Assembly (NCBI GenBank): GCA_022829145.1 | Contig: CM040743.1 | Span: 32,816,841-32,880,840 of the forward strand | Length of the DNA stretch: 64,000 nucleotides | DNA from: Albula goreensis | Taxonomy: Eukaryota > Chordata > Actinopteri > Albuliformes > Albulidae | Direction of reading: 5' to 3' | Part shown: positions 37,241 through 50,300 of the stretch, one piece after another | Numbering within the stretch: position 1 is the first letter of the stretch | Layout of the letters: each line of letters begins with the position of its first letter | Translations under genes and position numbers: made by a program | Notes under the pieces: generated by a model | What the model saw: only the letters and a program-made list of their open reading frames with translations | The model's database searches: none | What the model was told of the DNA's origin: nothing

Positions 37241-39329
37241 CGTTCTGATTAGCAGGGTCATATAAGGTTGCCTGTCTTGGTGGGCCCGCAAGATTGCACT
37301 AAAATAAGATTCAGAAGCCCATAACCGTTCATGAAAATGTCATACTAAGCCAGCAGTGGAAAATGGCACTGTGTTCCAGCACTGGATTACTGTGATTCCT
37401 GATAAAACACATCCCGTAGCTTTGTCCGTCTGCTCCAATGGACAGGATCCAAGTGCAAAATCCCACAGTGCACAGAAATCTTCGAGGAGGAGCACAAAAC
37501 AACCACAGGGCAAACAGGAATGTTGCTTCCTGCCATTGCCTTGTATTACAGAACTTTTCCTTCCACTAACAGAGTGAAGCCAGACAGTGTAAAATACAGC
37601 ATAGACTGAAGTTGCTCTTATATTCATTAGGTTTCAGGTTTGACTGTATCATGGGACAGTACCATGTAACTTTGGAGACTCGTATACTGGCTTAGTGAAT
37701 ACATATCGGACGATACAAACACATACCGGAAATAATTTATAATGTTTCTTTCCACTATTTACACAGAGTTCTACAAATATCTTGTAGTGTATTTGGAAGA
37801 GTATCAGTATTGGCTTTTGCATGAAGTCTAAAATGTCTTTTTTTTATGCAAGACCCGGCCAGGTTTATGTAATTATTCACGTAAACCGCAGACGTCTACT
37901 CTGTGTTAGTCAGCTCACCTGGACAATCCTAACCCTCTGGCCAGTGTTTGTCTGCCTGATTACTTCTGCTGCCTTACCTCCAGGCCAATCAAAGTGCATA
38001 TCAGCACGCAGCCCATAATGCTTTTCAGCAGTGCCTGGACACACTGGAAACTAAAACAAAGTTAAACTTCTCCTGACACATCTCTTCATGTCACTGTATG
38101 TAAAAAATTATCACTTGCATTATCACATTTCATACACATCTTTTTACTAGTTTGCATGTGACATGTTTGCAGGGTCATTCTCTGGAGGAAATAAGCTTGG
38201 ACATGTTTTTTTTCTCACAATGCAGGTATGTGTCTAACTTCACACCACCCATATGATGTATCTTAATTGCCAATTATGAGAGTAACAGAGACACATATTA
38301 ACTTACCACATCTAATTACGACAAGGTGCATTGTCTCAAAGATACTTTTCTCTTAAATTTTGGGAAACACTTATCATGTGTTACTTGACCAGGTAAATAC
38401 CATGTTTATTTTCATTGGTTGATGCTGGTGTGTACATTATACCTCTCTAAGGTCATGGCTAGAGCATGGACATGCTCAGTTTTGTCTTTAGCTATGAGGA
38501 GTCACATATATCTATTAATAACTACCTGAAAAAAACCACAATGAAGTCTCTCCCTTCCGCATACTTAGATACTGAAATATTTATTATGTGAAATGGGGAA
38601 CTGGGCAATATGAATAACATTTCTGAATGCATGCCCAGTACCTAAGCAACCTGTACAGGCTTACAGTAGTAAAAGGCTGTATTATGCTGTCGAATCTGGC
38701 CAACAGCATTATGATGGCACATGAACACTGCTTCGGTCCAGTTTTATATATTTTGACAGTGGCACAATAGAATTAGCCTGGCATTTTCATTACCTACGGA
38801 ACACTTGTAGAATACAACAGAACAGGATGTAATGCAGTAGCAATAGAGGACCTATTTCCGTCATTATCAAGCCAAGGCAAATAACGGATTAGCTATGAAA
38901 ATCTGCCAGGCCGACTCGAGCTGGTTCATATCTCAGCGCTATCTCTGTGCCAGTTTTATAGGCTCATAACACTCCAGTCATAAAGAGAAAATGAAATCCT
39001 TTTAGAACACAAAAATTACAACAAATATCAAGACATGTAAAATATTCCTTACAATATGTCATTTGGATAGTGCTTCCCAGTAATCCAGACCCAAGAAATC
39101 AGAAAAGGAGATACATTTACCTGGCATGATTGCACACTTTCAAAAATTAAATGTAATTTAGAATGACAATTACTATTTAATACATAATGGTTTAACATGA
39201 TGATTACCACTTAATATATAATATTAAATAATTAAAGTTACATTTATCGGTTCATTTAAATTTGAGGTTAATTTATGAGCGTTTTTGTGGCTGGGATATG
39301 TTCCCAAGTCATCTTTACCTTGTAGAGGC

Positions 39330-39590
39330 TCCTGGGTGGCATGCGTGGCTAAAACGTTAGCCTCTCTGTGAGGCGGTAAACAATATTCCACAGCCTCACT
39401 CCAGGGAGGGTGTTCGTCCCATCATCACACAATAGTGAAGCCTCTGGTGAATCATGCGCCTGGTCTCTGCCTTCGCCAGCTGCATGGGTAATACATTCCT
39501 CTGGCGTGCAAGGACAGCATAGCTTAGCTGGCGGACTGCGGAGTGACGAAGAAATGGAGAGGAATTCGGTGGCTAAATGCATCCGCCTGT
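39330..39590 (+). repeat. Dispersed repeat family, copy 2
   Basis: Diverged partner of 23020-23270. Its left end, 'ctcctgggtggcatgcgtgg' followed by 'ctaaaacgttagcct', looks somewhat like a tRNA A-box head, which would make this a SINE. There is no clear B-box or tail, so the class stays open. Confidence 0.5.
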
Positions 39591-42500
39591 CTGTATGCAC
39601 GTCAGTGGTCTCCTGAATTAACAGATGAAGATGGCGCTATTGGGAACGCAGTTTGGAAGTTCAATTGAGGAATAAGTACAAAGATATGATATGTTCGAGA
39701 ATTCATGCTGAACTCTTGGTACCTCCACTCTGACACCTTTCCAGGGTTTGTTTTCCTAGTGGCTTGGAATGTTACATTTAAATAAAATTAATAAAATGTT
39801 TACATTCTTTTTTTACTAATGGTTCAAGTCCTAGGCATGACCATTGCCAAAACAAAAGATGTTCAAGACTGACCATAATTCCCTCTTTTTCAACATCACA
39901 TTGGGGGAAAAGTCGTGCAACTGCCGTGAAGGGAAAACACGTCCCTTTTGACTACAGCCATAAAAGAGGCTAAGCTTTGCTGCTTACTGGCTACTTAGGT
40001 TGAAAATCTCAAAGCAAACTAGTGAATCCTGCTTCCCCAAATGCAGCATTAACAGAGTTTAATGGAAAGAGCTGAAAATGAGACGGTTAGTTCAGGAAAG
40101 CATACACAGGAGAAATAGAAATGTCATGTCTGTGGAAAAAGGAAAGGTTTGGACCCGGGGGCCAGTTTCTCGGAATGCGTTGGACAGACCTGAAAATGCT
40201 GCATCTGGCAAACAAATCAGATTCCTTTGTAGAAATCCAGATATTTTATTCCAAAATCGCATGTGAACATGATACTTGGTACATGATAAAGTACTCTTTG
40301 GTGTCCTAAATATGCAGACCTAGATATTGTGTGTACACCCCTTGTCGTTCGCTCTAAATAAAATATGGGAGGGCCAACGGTGAAAGTGCACTGGATTTTT
40401 CCCTCTGCTTGTGATAGGATGCTGTCTCCACGGTAATGAATTGGAAAGCCAACAGTCTTTTCCTGATGATGCAGGTGATTTTTATTGCAGACTGTCTGCA
40501 GCTAGCACAAACACCAGTGCTGATTAGCCCAGATGAGTCCTGGGTATAGTACAATAAAACTCCTTCATCCGATGTGCTTCTTTTAGAAATGCAAGCGAAG
40601 CAGCTGAAGTCACACTGTGCCCATAGTAAAAAAAAAAAAAAAAAAAAATTGTCAATGCAGCTTGGCCTCAACTTTGGTAAAAATCTAAGGTGCATAGCAA
40701 TTCAGTGGCTACAATTGCCAATGGTAACTGCCTGGTTTGAAAAAACAGGTACTGCTCAGATTTAAAATAAGTTTAGGCTGAATTTATTTGCCTTTTCATG
40801 TCAAACTCATGACAAGAATCAGCCAACAAGTATTACTGCAGGGAAATGACAAATGTAAACCTGACAATAGTGGAGTTGTATTATTTGCAGTCACACAGGG
40901 ATATAAGCAGAGACTAGCATGGAGACTGAAAAAATGGAGCAGAAAATTTGGCATGCTCACAAAAAGCTTTCAGTGGTAGTAGAGGAGGCAAGGGATTGTG
41001 GGAAATGGTGGCCAGCAGCCATGATAGAGAAAATCACTTGAGAATTCAGCCCAGATCTATTTCCATATCAAGTGCAGTGTTTTCAAAAAACGTTCATTCC
41101 TTTATGATCTCAGATAGCATTCAAAGCATGTCTACTACTTTAGTGTTATTTTTTTCCCACTGAATGTCATTTTTGTAATCATAAAAATATTTTGAAATTA
41201 AGATCACATCCTATTTGAACAAAAATAAAACGTAAGGCTGACAGTGCTTACATTTCTGTTCCATTTCATTAAATTTTCCATTAAAAGGATGAATAAAATT
41301 CAGACCATGCAAAGCTGGTTCTGATGCAATCTGTAACACTAAATATTTAGAAGCAGTATAAATGAGGTACAAGTACCTGCATTTCAATGATGTTGCACAT
41401 AGAACTATGGTCTGGACAGTTTCTCATCACTTTTTGGAGTGATGTGGGTGCAGAATTTATTTCCACATCCACATTTCATAAAAGTTTTCTTCGTAATGTG
41501 GAAATGTAGCAACACCTGGTAAGAAAATCACATTCCATGTATTTCCCTGAATCTATTGCTTTCTCAGACTTTCATGTTGACCTTCAATCATTTAGCCAGC
41601 GAACAGAGGAGATGGTGTGATTATGCTAACTATGCTTCTGGGCCGTGTGAACGGCTTGTCTGGCCAGAGCAGGCCTTGCGTTCACAATTCATCTGCGGTT
41701 TCATGGATCAATGTCCGGCCCGAACATACTTGGTAAAAAAATCCTCAACTGGAAATGGCTATTGATCGGTCAGAGCTGGAGGGAGATAAAGAGAGAGAAG
41801 CAACAACATCTAGAGAAGAGAGCTGACAGCTGAAAAAGTCAAAGAAGTGTTAGGCCCAAACCCAACCTAAAGCATGAGTCTCTACCGAGTTTGCACTTCG
41901 ATTTTTTTTCCCCTCATCCACATGTGTATGGGTTTTTTTTTTTGTGTGGAGCGCAGTTCTGATCTGAACAGCTCAGTGATTACCACTGACAAACACAAAA
42001 ATGCATGGCACGAGGCCACACCAAAACCCACTGGGATTCTATGACATTTCATACCAAAATCCCATCCTGTTGGACGGCATTAACTGGCTCTCTCTTTGGA
42101 AGCCTTGCAACTGCTGAAAGACACAAATGTGGTACAGTAAGAAGCCAGTCTGTTCTGATTGCAGAATTCTCATGAAATGCTATGGTGAAGCTGTGAAGCT
42201 ATTTATCATAAATGAGTCTGGCTGCAAATGATAAGTTAATTAAAAATGCATAAAAAGTCATTCTGTTGATGTGATCCCTGCAATACAATTCAATTTTCTT
42301 TAAACATTGCTGTAACCAGAAACTTGACGGTTAAAAGGGCGAGAACACATTACCATGAAGTACAATTTTTGAAACCTACAAACAGATGGCAAATTGAATT
42401 GTAATTCAGGGGGTTTGAAATGTCTTAATGTCGAGATGTGTCAGGGAACTGAGCCCTCATCTAATGACAAGGTTAACATCTAAAGTTCAATTCAATGAGT

Positions 42501-43176
42501 GGATTTGATTTTCAGTTAGATAATGCAAGACTGTATTGACAGACCTGTACCTCTGTGTAGTCGTTCACTTAATGACCTGCCAACTCACACTGTGAGATAG
42601 TCACAACCAATCACAGAGAGTGCCATTGCAAGTGTTTGGACATAGAAGGTATTTTTTTTACTATGACAGTTTGGACTATTTGACAATTTTATGATTCTGA
42701 CTCTGCTCTCCACCTCTTCCTGCCCTGAGTTTCTGAATTCATTTCATCTCTCTGAGTGGATCATATTCATGCCATTTTCAAATCTTATCACTGCCTAGAG
42801 AGACATAACCTGTGCCTTTGATAGAGTTTTCCTTAGATTGGAATAATATTTTCTAAGGCACGCTTAGACTTAAGCGAGCCGTCAGCCTCTCTCACACCCA
42901 TGCAAACCTAATTTTCGCAACCAGCACGGGCAATTAGGAACAAAATTGAAGCATACACCACTGATAATCGACATATTAGTCATGGAGGCTAAGGAAATCC
43001 TCAAAGGATATTAATTGTGATACATTAACATACTTAGGTTCACCTATCTCTTTGATTTGAATCCTGTTCTGCAAATATGATGGAAAAATAGTTATACCCT
43101 GAGATATCTCATAATGTGAGTAAATGTACTGTGCATGGGGGAGGGGGAGAGTATGAGGGCCCCTTGGAGCTCATAG
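39591..43176. other. Intronic stretch with possible conserved element near 42.2 kb
   Basis: TGCAAAT (42223-42229), TTAATTAA (42236-42243) and AATGCATAA nearby form a dense group of POU/homeodomain-type sites. The rest is unremarkable apart from the poly-A run. Confidence 0.45.
40628..40648 (+). repeat. Poly-A run of about 21
   Basis: Uninterrupted A run ending 'ttgtcaatgc'. No retrocopy or SINE body was recognised in front of it. Confidence 0.93.
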
Positions 43177-43390
43177 AGGCAGCCTGTAGTCTAGTGGCTA
43201 AGGTACAAGACTGGGATCCCTTCGTGGTTCAAGCCCCAGTCTAGCCAATGCAAGAACACCATTGCTGTTGGGCCCTTGAGCAAGGCCCTTATCCCCACAT
43301 TGCTCCCTGGGGGGATTGGCCCTTGATTAGCCTTATCAACTGTAAGACACTTTGGACAAAAGCATCCAATAAATGACCATAATATAATGA
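43177..43390 (+). mobile_element. tRNA-derived SINE (V-SINE-like), near full length
   Basis: An A-box-like TAGTCTAGTGG (43187-43197) and a B-box GGTTCAAGCCC (43226-43236) form a tRNA-like head. The central domain reads ttgggcccttgagcaaggcc, then a segment containing ccccacattgctccc. The tail reads ctgtaagacactttggacaa then aagcatccaataaatgac. This is the organisation of fish SINEs with a conserved core and an L2-type tail. Mutations in the tail (for example the lost CGCT) suggest an old copy. The family name is from memory. Confidence 0.8.
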
Positions 43391-43559
43391 GGGCTATGAG
43401 TCTTAAATTTAACATATATGTGCTATTGGTAGCCTGTGTCATTTTTACATTGAAAATAGAAAAAAAATATGCAAGAACAAATTAAATGGTAAATATGATA
43501 GGCCCCAACTTCACAGCAGACACTCTTCATCATGTGTATCCTTGAATTCCTGTACCATA

Positions 43560-43930
43560 GTCATTTACACCTCACGCCCATCTGTCGCTTGGTCTTGCGA
43601 CTTGACACGCTCAGCGCCAGACAGCCCAATTAAACGCACGTGCTGCGGTACGGTATCGTCTCTCGCTCTGTCATAAAATTACGCTTCTGCCGTCTCCGTG
43701 GCTGGCGATTGATTCGGATACGTCTCCATTAGCCACAGCTGCAGCTCTGCTCCGTTTCTCTCTCGCGGGTTGCCTTGACACTCCGGCACCGCTTTGATTT
43801 CACTTCTGGCAGACTCCTTTGTCAGATAAGACAGCGCGAGTGCTGATCAGACAGCCGAGGTGGCAGGCTGCCAGTTGCTGTTGGGGCCATTCGATATTCA
43901 AAGATGCTGCGCTGTCACGTAGCGATCCAC
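43560..43930. promoter_or_regulatory. CpG-dense patch in the inferred basp1 intron
   Basis: About 29 CpG in 370 bases by hand count, against an AT-rich, CpG-poor background, with a CACGTG at about 43639. A SINE ends 170 bases to its left. It could be an unmethylated enhancer, an alternative promoter or the non-coding first exon of basp1. I found no clear donor. Confidence 0.4.
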
Positions 43931-44152
43931 TTCCACTTACAAAAGTTTCACTTTTACCAGGATTGTTTTAGAATTTATTGTACCTAACTTACCTACTTTG
44001 GAATCTTGTTGGCTATGGGTGCCTTAATGGGCATACATATGAATAACAACATTCAGTATGTCAATAAATTGCAAGCAAATAAGATATATTGCATAAAATA
44101 TATAAAGTGTGTTATGAAGTTTATTAATGAGTACGATGAAACTTCATCACAT

Positions 44153-44346
44153 TATAGCATGCGGGTAAGTTTGGGACCCTTGAGGTTGGTGGCTCAAACC
44201 CCAGTCTAGCCACGGCAAGAACACCACTGCTGTTGGGCCCTTCAGCAAGGCCCTTAACCCCACATTGCTCCCAGGGGGCCCTGGGTTAGCATAATCACTT
44301 AAGTCGCTTTGAATGAAAAGCTTCAGCTGGATGATTGTAATGTAAG
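44153..44346 (+). mobile_element. Second V-SINE-like copy, same family and orientation
   Basis: Shares with the 43.2 kb copy the blocks 'ccccagtctagcca', 'gcaagaacaccactgctgtt', 'gggcccttcagcaaggccct' and 'ccccacattgctccc', and ends in agtcgctttgaatgaaaag and attgtaatgtaagtg. The head is shortened by about 10 bases between the A-box-like and B-box-like parts, and the B-box (ggctcaaaccc) has drifted, so Pol III activity is unlikely. Confidence 0.78.
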
Positions 44347-47274
44347 TGGTAACAAACAAGAGAATTTCTGTTGATATTCTCAAAATATTTTGTAGACTAC
44401 ATCACAGCACATACAATTTTTTCATGGAGGACCATAGCCTTTTTTTTTACCCAGAATGCATCTTTTTGCACAGGCCCAATTAGTTGTGCCTTTCTTAAGA
44501 CAGGCATAGACTGGAAGTTTTCCAAATCCAGCCTCTTGAGGCTGTTTGAGGAAGACAGTAGGTCAGAGCTCATTACAACACTCAGCTTCAGTGCAGCTAG
44601 AAACCATTCTTCTGTATGTATATAGGCTACTGTATTTGACATCCAAGTGAAGCTGATAAAAGCCTGTTCTGAAATCAATTAAAACCTTGCTATTTCAAGA
44701 TTGAGGTTGCTCCTTTTATTCCATTGTCTCGCGACTTGAGAATGTCCTTGAGAATTCAAAATGTATGCATTATCAAAAAAAAGAAATTATGCAAATAGTA
44801 AACTTTTCACATTATTTCATGGCAGGCAAGAAATTATCAGTTATTTGACTTATAAGTGTAACACCTGCATGGAGGCATTAGCTTTAGCCATGGTCGTTTC
44901 CCGCCGGAAAACAGCTGTTGAGCACAGGCAACTGTGTGGGCAGGGCCCAATCAAACAGCTGCTCCATATATTCCTCGTTAACAGTGTGATTTATGGGTGT
45001 TCTGGCACCTGAATGCCAGCAGGGCCCCAGCACGCCTGACAGGGCAGCTTGATGGGTCCGCTAATACCACCTCTATATCAGAGCCACATGCTGCATGTCA
45101 ACACTGTCCCAGCCATGCCACCTGAATCACCTGGGTGGAGTCATTTAATTGATTATGAACACATTTTTGTCAGAGAACAGAACTTCATGTTCTTTATTTT
45201 GTATTTTCCAAGCCTGGTTTGTCCAATTATTGTTATTATTATGAGTATTATTTTTTCATGTACAGTAATAATAAACAATTACACACTTTTATGAGGGCCT
45301 CATTGTGCGTTCTAGGAAATAAAGCAAAGGAAAAATGGTCCCTATTTTAAAATCCAATGAACTGTTGTTTGAGTAATATATCCAAATAATCAGTTCCCCT
45401 CCAGTACAACTCATTTATTTCAAAAAATTGACATCCCTACAATAATATAAATCAGACAAATTGTTTCCAAGCTCTCCACAGATAATCTGCAGGGATAATT
45501 GAAGGGTGAACTAGTTTTTTCTTTTTTTTGGCTAACACCTCTACTTGTAGGACTTCTTAAAGGCAGACTAACCCCAAGGCCAAGTTGATAGTGTCATTTC
45601 CCTCCAGAAAGTAATGAGTCAGACAGAGGACTCTGCACCATAGAGGAAGTGAGAGTAGTTGTGATGGCTCTGGTGTCTGTATGACATGAAGGGGGATGTT
45701 GACTGGCAATCACAAGTTGAACCACATATACTGTGATGCAGTTTCAGCCTCCCACACTACCCACACTATCACAGAAATACAGTGCCCCTCCCCTCCCACC
45801 CCGTCATATTTCATCAGGCTATGTGGTGGCTGGCCAGTCAAAACATGTCAGCATTCTGAAGAAACTTGATGTTTACATTTTACATTGTGGCTATAGAGAG
45901 AGCAAGGCCTTGTATTAGTCATTAAACCCAATATATTGCACAAGTTAATGAATGAGAAGAGCCAGAACCAAATGTAATGTGTGTTCCTTACTTATGAAAA
46001 AGCAAAATATGTCAATATATGGCCATATGTGCTGGAAAATATATATCAGGTATACCAGTCAAATATTATGCATATATTCCAAAAGAATAATTCCCACCCC
46101 AACTTGTTCAGTGCATGTGTTACATTATACTATCTACAATATACATATGTATTTTAAATGCATTATATTCTCCGATATACATAGAAATTCAGTTGTGTGA
46201 CTGGCAGTAATTTTAATATTTCATGTCATGTGGTGTATACTTGAACTATGTGGGGAACAACATTTTAAAGGCAGCAGTTTACTTGAGGGCATGAGGAATG
46301 TCATCTTGCATTTCCAACATATTGATCAGATGAGTATGTGCCAGATATTAATACCTGCTCACATACTCAATTCCCAAAACCATTTTTAATAATGGACAGT
46401 CCTGCGGTACACTTTGGCTTTGAAATTTGGCAGGCCATAGCCAGTCAGATCATAAAGTCAAGTCAGGGCATAAATATATGTATTTCAACTATGCATACAT
46501 ATTGCTGTTTTATACTTGCCATATTTGTCTTCCAACTAATTGGATGGAGATTGAAAATCTCATGGCTAGTTGCACATTTATGCTGGGTTGAGGGTGGACC
46601 CCACTTGAAGCATAGTGTTCTCAAAATATTTTGCTTACGTTGCTGACAGCATTGACAGGCAGCAGGGAAAAACCGAAGCTGAAAATGGCGGACAGGCAAG
46701 GGTTCTGTTCACAGGAGAGTGGAGGATTCGGGGATAAATCCCACATTCTGAGAGCCCGGTTTTGATTAATGCGGAACATGAAGACAAAATGTTTCTTGCT
46801 AAGGGAACCAGCTGACAAGCTGCCAACTGTGCTGAAACCAACTGGGGAAAGGCAATGAGAACGTTCAGGATTTTGCTCAAGCGGCAGGTGACAAAGCCGC
46901 TGCACGTTGTGAAATGTTATGACATATTACTTCTCACAGAAAGCTACTTGAAGACCTGTGCACGTTAGTGACACTTCATTATACTGCCGTTCAGTTCAGC
47001 TACGTTAGCGATGTGGCAATGGCAGTCTTTGTAGGATGTTCAGTGTGGTGGGGCGATAATGGGCTCTCCCACCTCAGGCATGTCCTAGCTTGCCCTCCCC
47101 CATGGATTTTTCCTAACTGACCAAAGACCTGACTTCCTCTGACCACTCCATTTGAATAAGCTGACAAGGACCAACCTCTTAGCACATGTTGGACACCGCT
47201 GTCACAACCACAGAAGGACAACATAATCTTCGTCACTGACACTTGATGAGGGTAGGCTTGCCAGTTCTTTTTCT
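44347..47274. other. Intronic stretch, nothing recognised
   Basis: Several frames of 80-100 codons overlap on both strands without any family pattern. Confidence 0.6.
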
Positions 47275-47379
47275 GACATAAATTAAATGGATGTGGCTGC
47301 TGTTTTGTTCACACTAATTTAATAGATACGCCTACCATTTTGTTGACACTAATTTAATGCATAACCACCACACAAAGGT
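47275..47379 (+). repeat. Three-copy 35-bp tandem repeat
   Basis: Units are 47275-47309, 47310-47344 and 47345-47379. Each begins 'gacataaattaa', 'cacactaatttaa' or 'gacactaatttaa', and units 1 and 2 both end 'ttttgtt'. The period is exactly 35. Units 2 and 3 are closest at their left ends, and unit 1 is most diverged. No coding role is seen. Confidence 0.7.
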
Positions 47380-50300
47380 GTTCCTAAGTTAAGATCAATT
47401 CTTTAACTATCCATGATATTTGCAGAGGGAGGCTGACATTTTTCACAAAGTACCCCAGTCAGATTCAATATATAGACTGAAACTTAAGGCAGGGACAGTT
47501 AGGGGTCGCACACTGTGGACGAGACACTGTGTGAGGTGGATTCTGTCAATAGCCAGTCCTTACACAGTGTGGGAGAATGTCAATAGTCTGCTCGTTCGAT
47601 GCCACAGTAATGGCATTCAATGCAAGAGGCCAACAGCATGGAGCAGTGGCCAATCAGATAAAAACAAGATAAGAATTAAGTTATCAGGCTCGGTCCACCA
47701 CAATAAGCGGTACCATCTGCTAAACATCTTGTAATGGCTTTAATGTTCCTCTGGCAACCGTCAGATTGATACCAGGTCTCCAGATAAGAATCATCTTATG
47801 ATTCTATTGGAGAAAGCAGGTGATGGAGATCTAATTATGGACTACCACAAGACTGGAATTAAATGCAATGTATGACCACTATACTGATGTCTAGATGAAA
47901 GGGATAATAAACTTAAACACATTGCAAATATCAAACGCCACTGGTTCAAAACTTGCATAAGCCACGACATGAGATGTGGGCTCCAGTGCAGAGCATCTGG
48001 AATACCTTCAAATTAAGCTGATCTTAATTGAAGGCATAGGCATGTGTACTAAACAAGTTATGAAATCTCCTTCCTTTCTCCCTTCAGTTTCACTTGATCC
48101 TGTAGAGAAATGACAGACAGTCTTTGTATCTCTTTTAGACATTAAACATTCTTAAGGCCTGAGGAGAATCAAGGTGAGACCATCCCGTTATCCCAGTGTG
48201 GTTTCACCTCAGCTTTCAGTTACATATCTATGGCATTTCCCAGTACAGCACCATGCATTCAATGTAAATCCAATGATATTGTGTAAGAAAGAAGCATGGA
48301 ATAATGGACTGTGTTTATCCAACAAACATTTAGATCCAGTAGAATGAAAGCTTGAAAATGAGTGCCTGAATGAAACAAGTGTATGAGAAGAGATTTAGTA
48401 TCATTTTTGGCAAGATATTTAATGTACAGTCCATTTCTGCTTCACTTTGCTTTTTTGTCACCAACCTGTCCAAGTGACATCTCATTTTGGGCTCAAGTAT
48501 GAGAAGCTACAACAAAATTACTTTTGTAATGTGATGGCATTCAGAAAATTGCCTGCATTTATGCCCCAATTTTTTTACATTGTACAGGGAAATGGAAATA
48601 ATCTTTCAGCTCAGCACATCTAGAGACTCAATTGTTATTAGGAGAATGCCTATGGCACTCACTGTAATTATTTGAATACACTTCATAACTTACAAATGTA
48701 CTTATACTCCAGCAAATATTTGTATTTATCAGCAGTGAGAATTCCATCTTCCTTTGCTGCAAGCTGCAATACATTGGCAAGACATCCTGAATTTTCCCAT
48801 GAACAAAAATGAATGCTACACAGTTGATTTAACAGTCAAACCGTCACATCCAACATTAAGGACAGTCAGCGTGACAATATATCATTCTTTTCAGATATCT
48901 TTGTGTATGCACATACTATTACAGTACCAGTCTGAAACGTTACCCCAAGCTCCACTGCTGTCTGCATTATGCATTTCTGCATTTGTCAAAACTGGCCCAA
49001 GATATATTGGGAGAATCTTCCCATAACTGGCAACAATCTGGGAGGCACAAGGTTCAGAACCTTGAGAGGCTGTTGTACATCAATCTTGGAAATTCATCTG
49101 AGGAACCGCACTAAATGACCTGGAGTTTTAATCTGCTCATGATGCAGAAGAGGAGAAGGATCCAATTTAATAAGGCACCAAGGGGATTTCAGGAGAAATG
49201 AAAACCCAGGGAAAGCCATTGGTTGGCTATACTGAGCATTTATAAATCAGCCTTATTAAGGCCCATTGATTCTGTGTGTGCTCGGAATGCCAAATGAACA
49301 TTTTCCTCAGGGCACTTTCCCAAATACCCACTGACTTTTTTTTTTTTCGGGTGAAAACAGTTCCAATTTGACATCCATGTTAAATGATAATTGTGAGGCA
49401 ACCTGCTGATAATCTTTCAGAGAATAGCCCCTAGGTGCAGAGCATTAGATAACATTCTTCTCTTAATAGAGCTTAAAATCTTCCTCTGCTGGCCTTCTAC
49501 TGCAGTAGCACAAGCAGAGAGGGAGGCTCCTCATGCCCCAATGCATCTTGGGCACTAATTAGACTCCATGTCAGCCAACGAGTGACAGCCTCCCTGCCTT
49601 CAAGTCGAGGTGCCAAACGTGTTCCCCTGGACAACCTGCTTGCTACCAGTCTTCATCACCTGTGGTGTCCTTCTGTTTCCTTTCCGTTTACACAGGAAGC
49701 TTTGCGATTCTTGCCCTTGTTCTTGTTACATTCGAGGACATTTACCATCAATTTTGAGATCCTGTGTTGAAAATTTAAAAAGCTCCCTGGTGATATGGAG
49801 AAAAAGAGAGGACAAACTTCACATACAATCCACAAAATGCAGATCCTGGACCTGTTTACCCCCATGGGCAAAAACATTGCCTTTTGATGCCCCGGTTTTG
49901 CAGTTTTGCTCTATTTACTTTGCACACGCTTACACCTTTCATCGTGGGTTACTTAGGGGCCAACATGTCATTTGTGCAGATTGAACAGAGTTTGCTGGAC
50001 AAAACCAGAATCGCCCCACTGACTTGCTCTAAGTGTCCAGAAAATAGATAGCACACCTCTGTCATTGTCTGTATGTAAACATGAACTACCGGAGTTAATA
50101 TTTAATCTTTCATCCAGTCCTACCCTGCTAGATGTGGAAGACAAAGAACCGGATGATATTAAACAGATGATAAAATTTTAAATGCAAAGTAAGGCCACCT
50201 GTACGAACAGCTATCTGAGGAATGCACTTATTTGCACACGCAGGCAGGGGAACTTTTCAATACCCCTGAGGTTTCCGTATTGATTTAGCTGGGGAGGTTT

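Larger units (their letters stand above)
32321..39329. other. Intronic stretch, nothing coding
   Basis: Holds the inverted repeats at 35559 and 37200 and the GA tract at 36935. No exon or mobile element recognised. Confidence 0.55.

Noticed and set aside
40350-40648. Possible processed retrocopy ending in a 21-base poly-A
   Set aside because: No recognisable coding or SINE body before the A run, and no target duplication seen.
43187-43236. Possible tRNA gene (A- and B-box-like sequences)
   Set aside because: The boxes belong to the SINE head. The cloverleaf cannot be completed and the core and tail of the SINE follow directly.
44147-44383. 78-codon minus frame, and a similar 83-codon minus frame at 43191-43442, sharing a short protein motif
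   Set aside because: The shared motif is the antisense translation of the two SINE cores, not a gene pair.
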